In this document: piece after piece, positions 1 through 8,917 of the stretch | Numbering within the stretch: position 1 is the first letter of the stretch | How the letters are laid out: each line of letters starts with the position of its first letter | Assembly (NCBI GenBank): GCA_026225255.1 | Contig: JAMFSJ010000022.1 | Span: 1-64,000 of the forward strand | Direction of reading: 5' to 3' | Source: Methylacidimicrobium fagopyrum | GTDB lineage: Bacteria; Verrucomicrobiota; Verrucomicrobiia; Limisphaerales; UBA11358 | DNA: 64,000 nucleotides | The notes under the pieces: model-generated | The model's input: the letters and a program-made list of their open reading frames with translations, nothing else | Databases searched by the model: none | What the model was told of the DNA's origin: nothing | Position numbers and translations under genes: made by a program

Positions 1-189
1 ATGCCGACGATACAACTCGACATATTTCTTGGGAAAATCTTCGCCCACGCCACCAACCAATTTGACCGGCGAAAAAAAACTAGCCGCAACCGCCGCATGG
101 CTGGCCGAGCCGCCGAGCAAGCGCGGATTTTCCGCCTTGGGAGTTTTGATGGAATCGAGTGCAGTGGTGCCGACAATTAATACGCTCAT
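1..189 (-). CDS. PfkB-family sugar/nucleoside kinase, N-terminal part (runs off left edge)
   Basis: The reverse strand from the ATG at 187-189 reads 63 codons open to the window edge. It starts MSVLIVGTTALDSI, followed by a glycine-rich GGSASHAAVAASFF and VGGVGEDF. This is the N-terminal pattern of the PfkB (ribokinase) fold: a first beta strand, the substrate-binding GG segment and the VG.VG.D turn. The family phosphorylates sugars or nucleosides with ATP in the cytoplasm. The ATP-binding and catalytic DTxGAGD segment would lie outside the window, so the substrate cannot be named. It is the next gene downstream of the glyoxalase-like gene on the same strand, separated by about 90 bp that contain a hairpin. 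Confidence 0.8.
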   Translation of the reverse strand, partial: MSVLIVGTTALDSIKTPKAENPRLLGGSASHAAVAASFFSPVKLVGGVGEDFPKKYVELYRRH

Positions 190-232
190 GTGAGATGATT
201 TTTAGTTTTTAGGTTTAAATTTTTAGTTGTAG

Positions 233-251
233 CGGCGCTCTGTGAGCGCCG
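233..251. repeat. Short GC-rich hairpin between two leftward genes
   Basis: Perfect inverted repeat: CGGCGCTC (233-240), loop TGT, GAGCGCCG (244-251). It sits in the 90-bp gap between the glyoxalase-like gene and the kinase gene. There is no strong T run on either side, so it is more like a dispersed REP-type palindrome than a clear intrinsic terminator. Confidence 0.5.
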
Positions 252-279
252 TTTGGGTTTCGATGATAGAGTTTTACGA

Positions 280-687
280 TCAACTTTCGTTGTTGGCTTT
301 TTGAATCAGTTCAATTTCGTAGCCTTCGGGCGCGTCAACGAATGCGATAATGGAGCCGCTGGAAGTCGTCGTCGGGCCGTCGGAATATTTCAGGCCGTGC
401 TGCGCGAGATGTTTGGCAAATTCATCAAGGCTCGCAATTTCAAAGGCCAGATGCGTCAAATCCGGTTGCACCTGCACGGATTCGCTCGCGGGAAAATGGC
501 AGAGTTCAATCTCTTCCTCACTGCCGGGCGCTTTGAAAAACACCAGCTCCGAGCCGCGCGGTGATTTGTGCCGCCGCGTTTCGGTCAGCCCGAGCACGTC
601 GCGATAAAATTTCACGGTGCGTTCGAGGTCGTTCACGCGATAACGCGTGTGCAATAATTTTCCAACTTTCACGCGCCTAAAATACAA
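280..687 (-). CDS. VOC-family protein, lactoylglutathione lyase (glyoxalase I)-like
   Basis: 135 codons, the usual length of single-domain glyoxalase I. The sequence has two beta-alpha-beta-beta-beta repeats. The four positions that bind the metal in E. coli GloA are matched by H13 (LLHTRYRV), E61 (EIELC), H79 (LTHLAFEI) and E126 (YEIELI). The family isomerises the methylglyoxal-glutathione hemithioacetal to S-lactoylglutathione in the cytoplasm. Other VOC enzymes share the fold, so the substrate is an inference. The start at 687 adds about 8 residues before the conserved LLHTRYRV; a GTG six codons in is also possible. It is divergent from nadD and upstream of the kinase gene. Confidence 0.8.
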   Translation of the reverse strand: MYFRRVKVGKLLHTRYRVNDLERTVKFYRDVLGLTETRRHKSPRGSELVFFKAPGSEEEIELCHFPASESVQVQPDLTHLAFEIASLDEFAKHLAQHGLKYSDGPTTTSSGSIIAFVDAPEGYEIELIQKANNES

Positions 688-772
688 CGAAACGGCAAAG
701 TTGAAAACAAAATTGGCCGCGTGCGTTCGTTGAAGTGGGCGTTCAAGCTTTAGCTTAGGCTTGGCGTGGCGG

Positions 773-1387
773 ATGATTTGGTTTAACTCTGATGGTCGCG
801 CTTTGAACCATCAACTCAAAATCGGAATCTACGGCGGCTCGTTTGATCCTGTTCATCTCGGGCATCTGCTCGTCGCGCAGGCGGCGATTGAGGAGCTTGG
901 CTTGGATCAACTTTTTTTCGTTCCGGCCGCGCAATCGCCGTTCAAGCCGGAAAACAAACCCGCTTCGGATCCTGTCCGGCTGCAATGGCTTCGCCTCGCG
1001 CTGGCCGGCAAAACGAATTGCGCAGTGGACGATCAAGAAATTCGGCGCGGCGGCACGTCTTACACGATCGAAACCATGCGCCATTACGCGCAGCAATTTC
1101 CCGGCGCAGAATTATTCTATCTCGTCGGCGCTGACAACGTCGCAAAACTGAATGATTGGCGTGAGGCGGACGAACTCGCGCGCCTCGCAACCTTTGTCGC
1201 CGTGCCGCGACCGGGCGGCGCGACGGCGATTTTTCCGCTACCATTTCGCGGTCAAACCTTGCGCGGTTTTCCCTTTGGCGTTTCTTCGTCCGAAATCCGT
1301 GCGCGCGTGAACGCTGGTTTGCCGATTGAAAATCTGGTTCCCACCGCCGTGGCCGAAGCGATTTACGCGGCGAAGATTTACGTTTGA
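773..1387 (+). CDS. nadD: Nicotinate-nucleotide adenylyltransferase NadD
   Basis: Transfers AMP from ATP to nicotinate mononucleotide to make deamido-NAD, the second-last step of NAD synthesis. The N-terminus contains GIYGGSFDPVHLGH, the nucleotidyltransferase GxFDPxHxGH signature. The middle has YLVGADN, and near the C-terminus SSSEIRARV is the (I)SSTxIR motif. At about 200 residues the length is normal. The conserved core begins only at about residue 16 of this ORF, so the start is uncertain: ATG 773 is used here, while TTG 803 or the TTG at 761 are alternatives. rsfS follows 77 bp downstream on the same strand, a pairing found in many bacteria. Confidence 0.93.
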   Translation: MIWFNSDGRALNHQLKIGIYGGSFDPVHLGHLLVAQAAIEELGLDQLFFVPAAQSPFKPENKPASDPVRLQWLRLALAGKTNCAVDDQEIRRGGTSYTIETMRHYAQQFPGAELFYLVGADNVAKLNDWREADELARLATFVAVPRPGGATAIFPLPFRGQTLRGFPFGVSSSEIRARVNAGLPIENLVPTAVAEAIYAAKIYV

Positions 1388-1430
1388 TTTTTCGAGCGCA
1401 AAAGGTGGAGATGAAAATTCCGTGTTCATC

Positions 1431-1450
1431 CGCGTCCATTTGTGGTTAAA
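1431..1450. repeat. Dispersed repeat, 'gtccatNNgtggttaaa' type, copy 1
   Basis: The segment cgcgtccatttgtggttaaa lies between nadD and rsfS. Related segments occur at 20793-20812 and 48544-48564, all in intergenic DNA. The shared core is GTCCATCnGTGG followed by an A-rich tail. The function is unknown; it looks like a short dispersed intergenic repeat. Confidence 0.5.
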
Positions 1451-1464
1451 TCTTCCGCGTTATT

Positions 1465-1881
1465 ATGGACTCAAAAAAATTGGCGCAGCTTTGCCGCGAT
1501 TGTGCGGACAATAAAAAAGCAGAAAACATCCTCGTGCTCGACGTGCGTAAGCTGTCGTCCGTGACGGATTATTTTGTGATCGCGTCCGGCTCCAGCGAGC
1601 CGCATCTGCGCGCCATCGTTTCGGAAATCACCGACCATTTGCGCGATACATACGATTTGCGCGCGACCCGCGTGGATGGCGCGTCGGGCGGCGCCTGGGT
1701 AGTGTTGGACTTTTTTGACGTGATCATTCACGTCATGCGCACCGATGTGCGTGAGCGCTATGATTTGGAAAGTCTTTGGGGCGACGCCGCAAAGATGACA
1801 ACAAAAGCCGCCAAGAAAGCTCCTGCGGCCAAGAAATCTTCAGCGACCAAAACAAGAAAGCGCAAACCGGCCAAAAGCTAA
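1465..1881 (+). CDS. rsfS: Ribosomal silencing factor RsfS
   Basis: 138 residues. The first 110 match the RsfS/Iojap fold: an N-terminal helix (LAQLCRDCADNKKAENI), LDVRKLSSVTDYFVIASGSS, then DGASGGAWVVLDFFDVIIHVM and RERYDLESLWGDA. RsfS binds ribosomal protein L14 (uL14) on the 50S subunit and blocks subunit joining when nutrients are short. The last 25 or so residues are a Lys/Ala-rich tail (KKAPAAKKSS...), longer than in E. coli and probably disordered. It follows nadD on the same strand. Start ATG 1465. Confidence 0.93.
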   Translation: MDSKKLAQLCRDCADNKKAENILVLDVRKLSSVTDYFVIASGSSEPHLRAIVSEITDHLRDTYDLRATRVDGASGGAWVVLDFFDVIIHVMRTDVRERYDLESLWGDAAKMTTKAAKKAPAAKKSSATKTRKRKPAKS

Positions 1882-1949
1882 TTCCTTGCGCCGCGCTTTC
1901 ACTCCTACTGCCGCTTTAGCCCGGCAGCCGTAAAAACCAGAGAAAGTTG

Positions 1950-2043
1950 AACCGTTTTAACGGTTTAACCATGCGGTATCAATCCGTTGCCATGGCTGGT
2001 CGCGGGTGCCGATGGCCTCCACCGGGCTTAAAGTGCCACGGTG
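1950..2043. repeat. Intergenic REP-like element with two hairpins
   Basis: The 192-bp gap between rsfS and the convergent PUR-family gene holds two inverted repeats. One is perfect: AACCGTT (1950-1956), TT, AACGGTT (1959-1965). The other is imperfect, with outer arms CACCG (2020-2024) and CGGTG (2039-2043) and an inner GGC/GCC pair. Two hairpins separated by about 55 bp suggest a REP-like dispersed element, possibly also ending transcription of both convergent genes. No coding sequence is seen here. Confidence 0.45.
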
Positions 2044-2073
2044 TTAATGGAAACCGCATTTCGAAAATACGGG

Positions 2074-2394
2074 CTAGGCTCGCTGACCTTTTTCCGGTAT
2101 CTCCTCCGCCGCCTTAACCATTTCTTCAATTAGATTCTTGAATTCTAAAAGGCCCGTTGAGGGGATGATGATCGTATCCCGGCGTCCCGCAACGTCTTCC
2201 GTGATGCGTAAAAATCTCCCGCGCGGATTTTCCTTAAGCGTGAGGACAAACGTTTTTCGTTCAACCTGAATTTCAGCACTCTTAAGTGTATCTTCGGCTA
2301 CAACCGGCTTTAACGGTTGGTTGTATTTTATCTGGCCATAGCTCTGCATCAGTTGATGGTTTCGCTCGTAGGCGGCGCGTTGGTTTGTAATCAT
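2074..2394 (-). CDS. PUR-alpha-like DNA/RNA-binding protein
   Basis: 106 residues from ATG 2394 (a TTG three codons upstream is the other option). The C-terminal 70 residues read as one PUR repeat: beta strands EIQVERKTFVLTLKENPRG and RFLRITEDVAGRRDTIIIPS, followed by the helix GLLEFKNLIEEMVKAAEE. Bacterial PUR proteins carry a single repeat, dimerise and bind single-stranded or duplex nucleic acid; the spirochaete BpuR is one. The targets here are unknown. The gene is monocistronic, convergent with rsfS and about 260 bp downstream of the phoH gene on the same strand. Confidence 0.75.
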   Translation of the reverse strand: MITNQRAAYERNHQLMQSYGQIKYNQPLKPVVAEDTLKSAEIQVERKTFVLTLKENPRGRFLRITEDVAGRRDTIIIPSTGLLEFKNLIEEMVKAAEEIPEKGQRA

Positions 2395-2660
2395 AAGTCC
2401 CAATTAGTGTTGCTTTAACGCTTGAACTTCGCCTACTTCCGATAATGTGTCAAAGCCCATAAGTCATATTTCTCAAACATATTTATGTTCCGAAAATGAG
2501 ATTGAAAAGCTTGACGGAACCCTTTCCAATACAAGGGAATCTACGTTTCTTGCTTGAACCATTTGGAGCGCAAAAACAACGGCGGGAGCGATTGGTTTTT
2601 ATCGCTCCCGCCGTCTTGTTTACAATGCGTTTTATTACAATTACTTACAGCTTATTCTGC

Positions 2661-3974
2661 TTACAAAATGTTCGCCGCCAGTTCCGCCAGTTCCGAGCGT
2701 TCGCCCTTCTGCAACTCGATGTGCGCGGCAATCGGCTGGTCGCGAAAACGGCTGATGATGTAGTTAAATCCGTTCGAGGAAGAGTCGACATACGGATTAT
2801 CAATCTGATACGGATCGCCGGTGAAGATGATTTTTGTGCCGTGACCGACGCGCGTGACAATCGTTTTCGCTTCGAGCGGTGTAAGATTTTGTGATTCATC
2901 AATGACCATGAATTGGTTCGCGATGCTGCGACCGCGGATGTAGCTCAAAGCCTCCACCACGATGCTGCCGCTGCGCATCAGGTCGGCGGCGCGACGATGA
3001 TCGTGTCCCATATTCAAGTCGCTCAACATCTCCAGCGCGTCGTGAATCGGCTGCATCCAGGGCGCGAGTTTTTCTTCCAGCGAACCGGGTAGGAAACCCA
3101 GTTCCTTACCCATTGTGATCGTCGGCCGCGCGACCACCAGCCGGCGAAATTCACGGTCGAGCACGGTTTGTTTCAAACCAGCAGCCATCGCCAGCAGCGT
3201 TTTGCCCGTGCCAGCCTTGCCCATGAGCGTGACCAATTTCACCCGATCGTCCAGCAACGCGTCCAACGCGAAATTTTGTTCACGATTACGCGGTTTGATG
3301 CCCCAAACGCCTTCGCGCGAATCAATGATGGGAATCAGCTTCGTGCCCGTCGCGTCCACTTTCGTCAGGGCGGTTTTCTTCGGATTCGATTCGTCAATCA
3401 GCGTGCAATATTCGTTCGGAAAATATTTTTTCCCGCCGTTGATTTCCAGTTCCTCATCAGCGCGGAACTTCGCCATTTTTTCCGCCGACACCGTCATGTC
3501 GATCATGCCCGTGTAAAGATCGGTCAGAAACACGCGGTCGTTTTCGTAATCTTCCGCCGCGAGACCAAGTGCATTCGCCTTGATCCGCAAATTGATGTCT
3601 TTGGAAACGACGATCGTCGGATTTTTTGGATGCGCTTTCAGCACACTCGCGGCGAAGGAAAGAATGCGATTATCTACTGAATCATTGAAAAACAGATTTC
3701 CATTCGCGCCGTTCTTTTCAAAAGCGATCTGCAATTTGCCGCCGTTCGGCAGGGCGACGCCTTCGCTCAAACTGCCGTCACCGCGAAAACTGTCGAGTAA
3801 CCGCGAAACCGTGCGGGCATTGCGACCGAGTTCGGTGGACTCGCGTTTAAAACGATCAATCTCCTCGATGACTTCCATCGGCACGAGCACGTGGTTGTCT
3901 TCGAAGTTGAGCAGCGAGTTGGGGTCGTGAAGGAGAACGTTGGTGTCGAGTATGTAGTTTTTCACAATAGGCAT
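2661..3974 (-). CDS. PhoH-family protein with N-terminal PIN domain (PhoH2/YlaK type)
   Basis: 437 residues. A PIN nuclease domain fills residues 1 to about 150, with acidic positions D10 (ILDTN), E37, D101 and D126. The PhoH ATPase follows: Walker A GKAGTGKT at 252-259, Walker B FMVIDESQN at about 355-363, and TGDPYQID at 385-392. PIN-PhoH proteins are RNA helicase/RNase enzymes, shown biochemically for mycobacterial PhoH2. Its role here is inferred. The gene stands alone. A terminator-like hairpin lies only 11 bp upstream of the ATG and no Shine-Dalgarno is visible; GTG at codon 4 is an alternative start. Confidence 0.9.
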   Translation of the reverse strand: MPIVKNYILDTNVLLHDPNSLLNFEDNHVLVPMEVIEEIDRFKRESTELGRNARTVSRLLDSFRGDGSLSEGVALPNGGKLQIAFEKNGANGNLFFNDSVDNRILSFAASVLKAHPKNPTIVVSKDINLRIKANALGLAAEDYENDRVFLTDLYTGMIDMTVSAEKMAKFRADEELEINGGKKYFPNEYCTLIDESNPKKTALTKVDATGTKLIPIIDSREGVWGIKPRNREQNFALDALLDDRVKLVTLMGKAGTGKTLLAMAAGLKQTVLDREFRRLVVARPTITMGKELGFLPGSLEEKLAPWMQPIHDALEMLSDLNMGHDHRRAADLMRSGSIVVEALSYIRGRSIANQFMVIDESQNLTPLEAKTIVTRVGHGTKIIFTGDPYQIDNPYVDSSSNGFNYIISRFRDQPIAAHIELQKGERSELAELAANIL

Positions 3975-3985
3975 TTGAAGCGAAA

Positions 3986-4013
3986 AATGCCGTCCGCAAA
4001 AAGCGGCGGCATT
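3986..4013 (-). terminator. Terminator-like hairpin immediately upstream of the phoH start
   Basis: Imperfect inverted repeat: left arm 3986-3997 (AATGCCGTCCGC), loop of five A, right arm 4003-4013 (GCGGCGGCATT). Read on the minus strand it is followed by a run of T. It could end the upstream transglutaminase operon or act as an attenuator in the phoH leader. Confidence 0.55.
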
Positions 4014-4342
4014 TTCAATTGGTTGACTAGCGGCATTAGTTTTTTCGTAAAAACTGTAACTGAATGTTTTGCGCAGACGACGAAAGAGTCAACGAAATTT
4101 AACGCGATATTTAAAAAAGTTTCACGATTGAAACAATTGTGGCTAAGGCAGTTGCGTCGTTTGTCGAAAGAACTAAAAAATATTTTTAGCGGTTATTTTG
4201 AGACCACGCGCGTGCCCGGTTCCCGCGCCCCGCAACGTTCTGATTTAAGATGTGCCACCTCTTCCCCAACTGCGGTGGCGGAGCGGGAGTCAGTGGCGTT
4301 GGGTGTTTGATCGTCCTCGTCCGGCGTTCTTGTTTTCGGCCA
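4014..4342. other. Gap without a recognisable gene
   Basis: About 330 bp between the transglutaminase stop and the phoH leader. It is more AT-rich than its surroundings (4040-4200) and codes for nothing recognisable on either strand. It probably carries the phoH promoter, but no clear -35/-10 pair stands out. Confidence 0.5.
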
Positions 4343-6448
4343 TTATTTCTCCGCCAACGTTTTCAAAACTGTATTCACTTTTTGCGCGAGCGATTTTCTC
4401 TCTTCCGCATTTAATCCATTGGGATCAAAACGATGGCGATAATGCAGGCGCAATAATTCGGCCAACGGTGCGCGCAAATCCGCCAAAGTATTTTCCGCCA
4501 GCGCCCGCGCGAGCCAGTCGGAAAGAGCTTCGCCAGACTGACGCGGAAGGCCGCGCGCGGCGATTTTGGTTTCGAGCTGATAAAATTCCGAATCTAATCC
4601 CGGCCACGGAATTGCGCCGGAATTTTTGTTGTTTGATTTTTGCGCCTGCCGTTTCCGTCCGCGGCGGAAAACGATTTGATACAACAAAAATCCCATCATC
4701 GGAATGACCGCCCATAAAATATATCGGCGCAAATGTGATTGCCCCCAGCGGAATTTCGAAAATTGAAAATGCAGCCACGAGAAAAAATCTTTGATCGATT
4801 GCCACGCGTGGGCGCGCTGGCTTTCCGTTGCCACCCATGAGCCGGGCGTCGTGTCAAAATCCTCCCACGCTTTCGTCGTGTCGTTCCACACCAGACACCA
4901 CGCGTGGGCATCGCGTCCGCGCACGACATATTGGTTCTCGCCGTCCGCTTCGTGCGCGTAATAACCGACGGCATAGCGGGTGCGAATTCCCAATTCTCGG
5001 AGCAATAAAACGGTGGCCGTGGCGAAGTATTCGCAATGACCGCTGCGCGTGCGCAACAGAAAACGCGCCAATGGCGTTTCGTTCGGGTGCGGTGTTTTGT
5101 CGGGCCTTTGCCAGGTGCTGTAAGTAAATTTGTTGGCGAAAAATTGCGCGACCGCCAATTCAACTTGCGCCGGGTTCGTGCTGGAAATTTTCAGCTCCGC
5201 CACGATTTGTTCGAGGGCGGGAATTTCGTTGGTTGGCACCGTCAAATCCCAATTCGTATTCGGCGGCGAATCGAGGGTTGCACCCGCGCCGTAGCGCGCG
5301 TCAAAAATCAAGAACCCCGGTCCTGCCGCCAAAACGCCGCCGGTTAGATTTTGTTTCACCGCGACAACGGACGACGGTATATTTTCCAACCGTCCACTGC
5401 CGCTGGGCAACGGTAGTAAACTTTCCGGCACGCTCAATTCAGACGACCAGCCATTGATATAACACGCGATGCTGACGTCCGCGGTGTTCGTTTTTCCGGG
5501 CACCAAGTCATACGCTGTGCCGCCGCTGTTGGCGGCGGCGGGAATGTCCAAGAATTCATTATGCGAACCGCCCGCGAACCATGTTTGCGAACGGTAACTG
5601 TGATAGCTCGCCTCGCGCAAATAACTCGGCGGCGGCGCGCCGTTTTTGGTCTCCATCCGGATGACGATCGCACTGGACATTTGCAATTCACCGATTTGAC
5701 CGATCGCCGTCATCGCCTGCGTCGGGTCGGGGCGCGAACTTAGCCAGCGGGTCATCCATTGCGCGTTGTAGTTTTGGGCGAGCTGTGCCAATTGGCCGAT
5801 GCCGCGCGAACCCGCATACGCCAGTGCCAATGCCAGCAAAAAAGTGCTGATCCAAATCGCGAAGTTAAATCGTCGCGCCCGCAACGGCCATAACGCCCAC
5901 GCGAGCAAAACACCTTCACCCCCAAAAAAAGTATGCGCGCCTTCGTTCGCGTGAATGCTTGCCGAAAAAAGACACACGATGAAATACGGATACGCAATGT
6001 TCACATACCATTCCGGTTTGATGCCGACGGCATTTTGTTGGCGCCGCCGAAAAATCAGCGAGATAGCCGAGAGCGGAATCGTTTCGCGTTCGCTGAAATT
6101 TTGGGCGGCGATAAACAGAAAAAACATCATCGGCATCCAGCGCGCCAAAGTGGAAGCCGTGTGGAGGCCTGAAAGCGTGGCGGTGCGTCCGGCGGCGGAA
6201 CCGTGAACAAGCGTGCCAAAACCGCCGCCGCCTTCGTTCGTGCTGAAAACATAAAGCGCCAGCGCGCCCGCCAGCAGCACGCAAAAATTCCAGAGGCGAC
6301 GAAAATCGTCCGTCGATAAATCCCAACGCGTTTTGATGAAGCGCGAACTTTCCAGCGCGACGCCCATGAGCGCGCCCAAAATCAGCAAGTCCGATTGCCA
6401 GCCCCAAAAAACGAGCACGGCCAAAAGGAGGAAAGGCGGCGTTTTCAT
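4343..6448 (-). CDS. Transglutaminase-like membrane protein (DUF3488/TgpA type)
   Basis: 701 residues from ATG 6448, which overlaps the stop of the DUF58 gene (ATGA). The N-terminal ~200 residues hold several hydrophobic helices. A periplasmic region follows, with a transglutaminase core whose likely Cys-His-Asp triad is C472 (SGHCEYF), H515 (DAHAW) and D532 (WEDFDTTPG). A further helix at about 600 (YILWAVIPMMGFLLYQIVF) precedes a C-terminal DUF4129-like tail. This matches TgpA-type proteins, whose physiological substrates are mostly unknown. It is the last gene of the moxR-DUF58-transglutaminase operon. A longer ORF upstream overlaps the DUF58 gene and is not used. Confidence 0.88.
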   Translation of the reverse strand: MKTPPFLLLAVLVFWGWQSDLLILGALMGVALESSRFIKTRWDLSTDDFRRLWNFCVLLAGALALYVFSTNEGGGGFGTLVHGSAAGRTATLSGLHTASTLARWMPMMFFLFIAAQNFSERETIPLSAISLIFRRRQQNAVGIKPEWYVNIAYPYFIVCLFSASIHANEGAHTFFGGEGVLLAWALWPLRARRFNFAIWISTFLLALALAYAGSRGIGQLAQLAQNYNAQWMTRWLSSRPDPTQAMTAIGQIGELQMSSAIVIRMETKNGAPPPSYLREASYHSYRSQTWFAGGSHNEFLDIPAAANSGGTAYDLVPGKTNTADVSIACYINGWSSELSVPESLLPLPSGSGRLENIPSSVVAVKQNLTGGVLAAGPGFLIFDARYGAGATLDSPPNTNWDLTVPTNEIPALEQIVAELKISSTNPAQVELAVAQFFANKFTYSTWQRPDKTPHPNETPLARFLLRTRSGHCEYFATATVLLLRELGIRTRYAVGYYAHEADGENQYVVRGRDAHAWCLVWNDTTKAWEDFDTTPGSWVATESQRAHAWQSIKDFFSWLHFQFSKFRWGQSHLRRYILWAVIPMMGFLLYQIVFRRGRKRQAQKSNNKNSGAIPWPGLDSEFYQLETKIAARGLPRQSGEALSDWLARALAENTLADLRAPLAELLRLHYRHRFDPNGLNAEERKSLAQKVNTVLKTLAEK

Positions 6449-7791
6449 TTCAATTTCGCCAAGGTTTCCTCGATCTTCCCGATCTCCAAAACGTGCAACG
6501 ATCCGTCCGTCTCCACCGCCGATTCGCCTGCGTTGGAAATACCACCACCCGGCGGCACGATGATCAGCACCAGCAGCGGAACATTCAACGCTTTGAGCTT
6601 CTCGATAAATATCCGCCGCGCCGCATCCCACTTTTGAAAAATGCAAATGCAGCCGCTCACGATCGAAACGTGGTTCAACACCAGTTGCTCCAGCGTCGCG
6701 AATTTTTTATCCGCGCAATTTTTTACCGACGCCAGAATTTCCAATATTTGATCCGCGTGCGCGAGGCCGCGCCCGGCGGTGAAGCAATACGATTGATGGC
6801 CGACAAACAGCAGATCAAGCAACGATTCTTGCGTCAAAATGGTGCACGCAAACGACGCGCCGATGGAGATGGCTTCTTCCAAAATTTCGCTATTGGGTTC
6901 AGTGTCGAACGTATCGAGCACGAGCGCGTGACGCACAAAAAATTCGTCTTCAAATTCTTTCACGATCGGTTTGCCGATGCGCGCCCAACTGCGCCAATGG
7001 ATGTGTCGCAGCGGATCGCCGTGACGATAGTCGCGTAGCGCGACGAATTCTTCGCTGCGCCCGACATTCGCCGCGAGCGCCACGCCTCCTTCCTGATAAC
7101 GCACCGCGCCGGGCAATGCGATCGGCGGCAGCGGATAACGTTTTGGCAAAATCAAAACGGTTTGCGCGGCGGAAATTTTGACGAACGAATGAAATAATCC
7201 GAGTGGATCAGGTCGCGCCACCGTGATGCCGGTTAAGCGCAAAATGCCACGGCGCAGCGGCAGAATTTCTGTGGTCGCTTCAGCTTCACCGTAGGCGGCG
7301 AGCGGTGGTATTTCGGCTGGTTTTAGTGTCGCGAGTCGGAACGGATTACGCCGCCGCCGCTGCGCCACGTGAAACGGGCGCACGCGCTTACTCTCGGCCA
7401 TTTGAAACGCGAGCCATTCCGCAAACGTCGGACGCGGATCCGTCAGATTTTCTAGAAGTGTCAGGCCGGTTTGCGGTTTCGCCGTCAGATTTTTGATTTC
7501 AACCCGATACGGCAACGGTTGTCCCGCCGTGCCGACGCGTGGCAAAAAACGCGTGGCGGAAAATTTGGCGCGAAAGAAAAAGGAACTGACGAATCCAAAT
7601 ATCAAAAAAGCGAACAGCAACGTGAAGGCTTGATACGTCATCGTGTTTTCAATATCCACTCCCGTCGCGCCCGTCACAATAATTCCGCCCGCGACAAACA
7701 ATCCCGCCGTCGTGAACCGTCGCCGCGCCCAATACCACGCGCCGCCGATGACGCGGTAGCTGAGGTAGAACAGGCGGTAGATGGGTTTCAT
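6445..7791 (-). CDS. DUF58 domain protein
   Basis: 448 residues. Two hydrophobic segments lie near residues 25-75. The DUF58 signature reads GRSEEFVALRDYRHGDPLRHIHWRSWAR, extended by GKPIVKEFEDE, and a von Willebrand A-like fold follows in the C-terminal part. DUF58 proteins occur with MoxR ATPases and are thought to be assembled or activated by them at the membrane. The gene starts 67 bp after moxR and shares four bases (ATGA) with the transglutaminase gene downstream, so the three are probably co-transcribed and the last two translationally coupled. Confidence 0.88.
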   Translation of the reverse strand: MKPIYRLFYLSYRVIGGAWYWARRRFTTAGLFVAGGIIVTGATGVDIENTMTYQAFTLLFAFLIFGFVSSFFFRAKFSATRFLPRVGTAGQPLPYRVEIKNLTAKPQTGLTLLENLTDPRPTFAEWLAFQMAESKRVRPFHVAQRRRRNPFRLATLKPAEIPPLAAYGEAEATTEILPLRRGILRLTGITVARPDPLGLFHSFVKISAAQTVLILPKRYPLPPIALPGAVRYQEGGVALAANVGRSEEFVALRDYRHGDPLRHIHWRSWARIGKPIVKEFEDEFFVRHALVLDTFDTEPNSEILEEAISIGASFACTILTQESLLDLLFVGHQSYCFTAGRGLAHADQILEILASVKNCADKKFATLEQLVLNHVSIVSGCICIFQKWDAARRIFIEKLKALNVPLLVLIIVPPGGGISNAGESAVETDGSLHVLEIGKIEETLAKLK

Positions 7792-7858
7792 TTAATTAAA
7801 AATGACGAATGCCAAAAAGTAGGGTTGGATCACGCGCAAAGAATTCGTCTTTTTACAA

Positions 7859-8815
7859 TCACGCCGGCACTTTTATTTTTTTCACAATATCCTGCACGAC
7901 ACTGCGCGCGGTTAGGCCGGAAAAGCGCGCTTGCGGTTCCAGCACGAGGCGATGCGCGATGACGGGCACGGCGAGTTTTTGGATTTGTTCGGGCGTGACG
8001 AAATCCGCGCCTTCAAACAACGCCAAGGCCTGCGCGGTTTTCATCAGCGCGAGCGAGGCGCGCGGGCTGGCGCCTAGTTGCACGCCGCTGACCTTGCGCG
8101 TGGCGGCGACGAGGTCCACGACGTAGCGTTTCAGTTCGTCGCTGATACGGATATTTTCCACCGCACGTTTGAGCGCGATCACGTCTGCGAGCGTCACGGC
8201 GGATTTTAATTCTTCGATCGGATGCTGATGTTCCTGCGCGGTGAGCACGGCGACTTCTTCTTCGGGCGACACGTAGCCCAGCGTGAATTGCATTGCGAAC
8301 CGATCCATTTGCGCCTCGGGCAGGGGATACGTGCCGCGAAATTCCACCGGGTTTTCGGTGGCGATAACGAAAAACAATTCCGGCAAATTCCGCCGTTCGC
8401 CTTCGACGCTGACCTGATTTTCGCCCATCGCTTCGAGCAACGCCGATTGCGTGCGCGGCGAAGCGCGATTGATTTCGTCTGCGAGCAGAATGTTCGTGAA
8501 TACCGGACCTTCGTGAAAATGAAATTGTTGGTCGCGCTGATTGAAAATGGAAACGCCCAAAATATCCGACGGCAACAAATCCGGCGTAAATTGCAGTCGC
8601 TTGAACGAGGCGTCAATGGATTTGGCGAGCGCCTTCGCGAGCGTTGTTTTGCCGGTGCCGGGATAATCTTCCAGCAAAACGTGGCCGCCCGACGCTAGGG
8701 CCGCGAGCAAATGTCGCGTCGCCTCGGACTGGCCGCGCATGATTTGGGAAATGTTATCGGCAATTTTTTGGTAAGTCGCGCGCGCGGTGGCGAGGTTCGT
8801 GGCTGAGTTAGTCAT
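7859..8815 (-). CDS. MoxR-family AAA+ ATPase
   Basis: 318 residues, normal for MoxR. Walker A is DYPGTGKTTL (about 50-59), Walker B is ILLADEINRASP, and the following TQSALLEAMGENQVSVEGE and VIATENPVEFRGTYPLPEAQMDRF (sensor 1 and arginine-finger region) are typical of the family. MoxR ATPases act as chaperones for partner proteins carrying VWA or DUF58 domains, here most likely the product of the next gene. It is the first gene of the operon; its promoter must lie in the 100 bp before the AmpG-like gene. Confidence 0.92.
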   Translation of the reverse strand: MTNSATNLATARATYQKIADNISQIMRGQSEATRHLLAALASGGHVLLEDYPGTGKTTLAKALAKSIDASFKRLQFTPDLLPSDILGVSIFNQRDQQFHFHEGPVFTNILLADEINRASPRTQSALLEAMGENQVSVEGERRNLPELFFVIATENPVEFRGTYPLPEAQMDRFAMQFTLGYVSPEEEVAVLTAQEHQHPIEELKSAVTLADVIALKRAVENIRISDELKRYVVDLVAATRKVSGVQLGASPRASLALMKTAQALALFEGADFVTPEQIQKLAVPVIAHRLVLEPQARFSGLTARSVVQDIVKKIKVPA

Positions 8816-8917
8816 GTTTTGTTCGTTTGGTAGAACAGTGAAAGGTGAAAAAGGTTGCCGGTTTTATTTGACGCGGGCAAATAGATTTGGAACGGAAACT
8901 AAATTATTCAACCGGAG

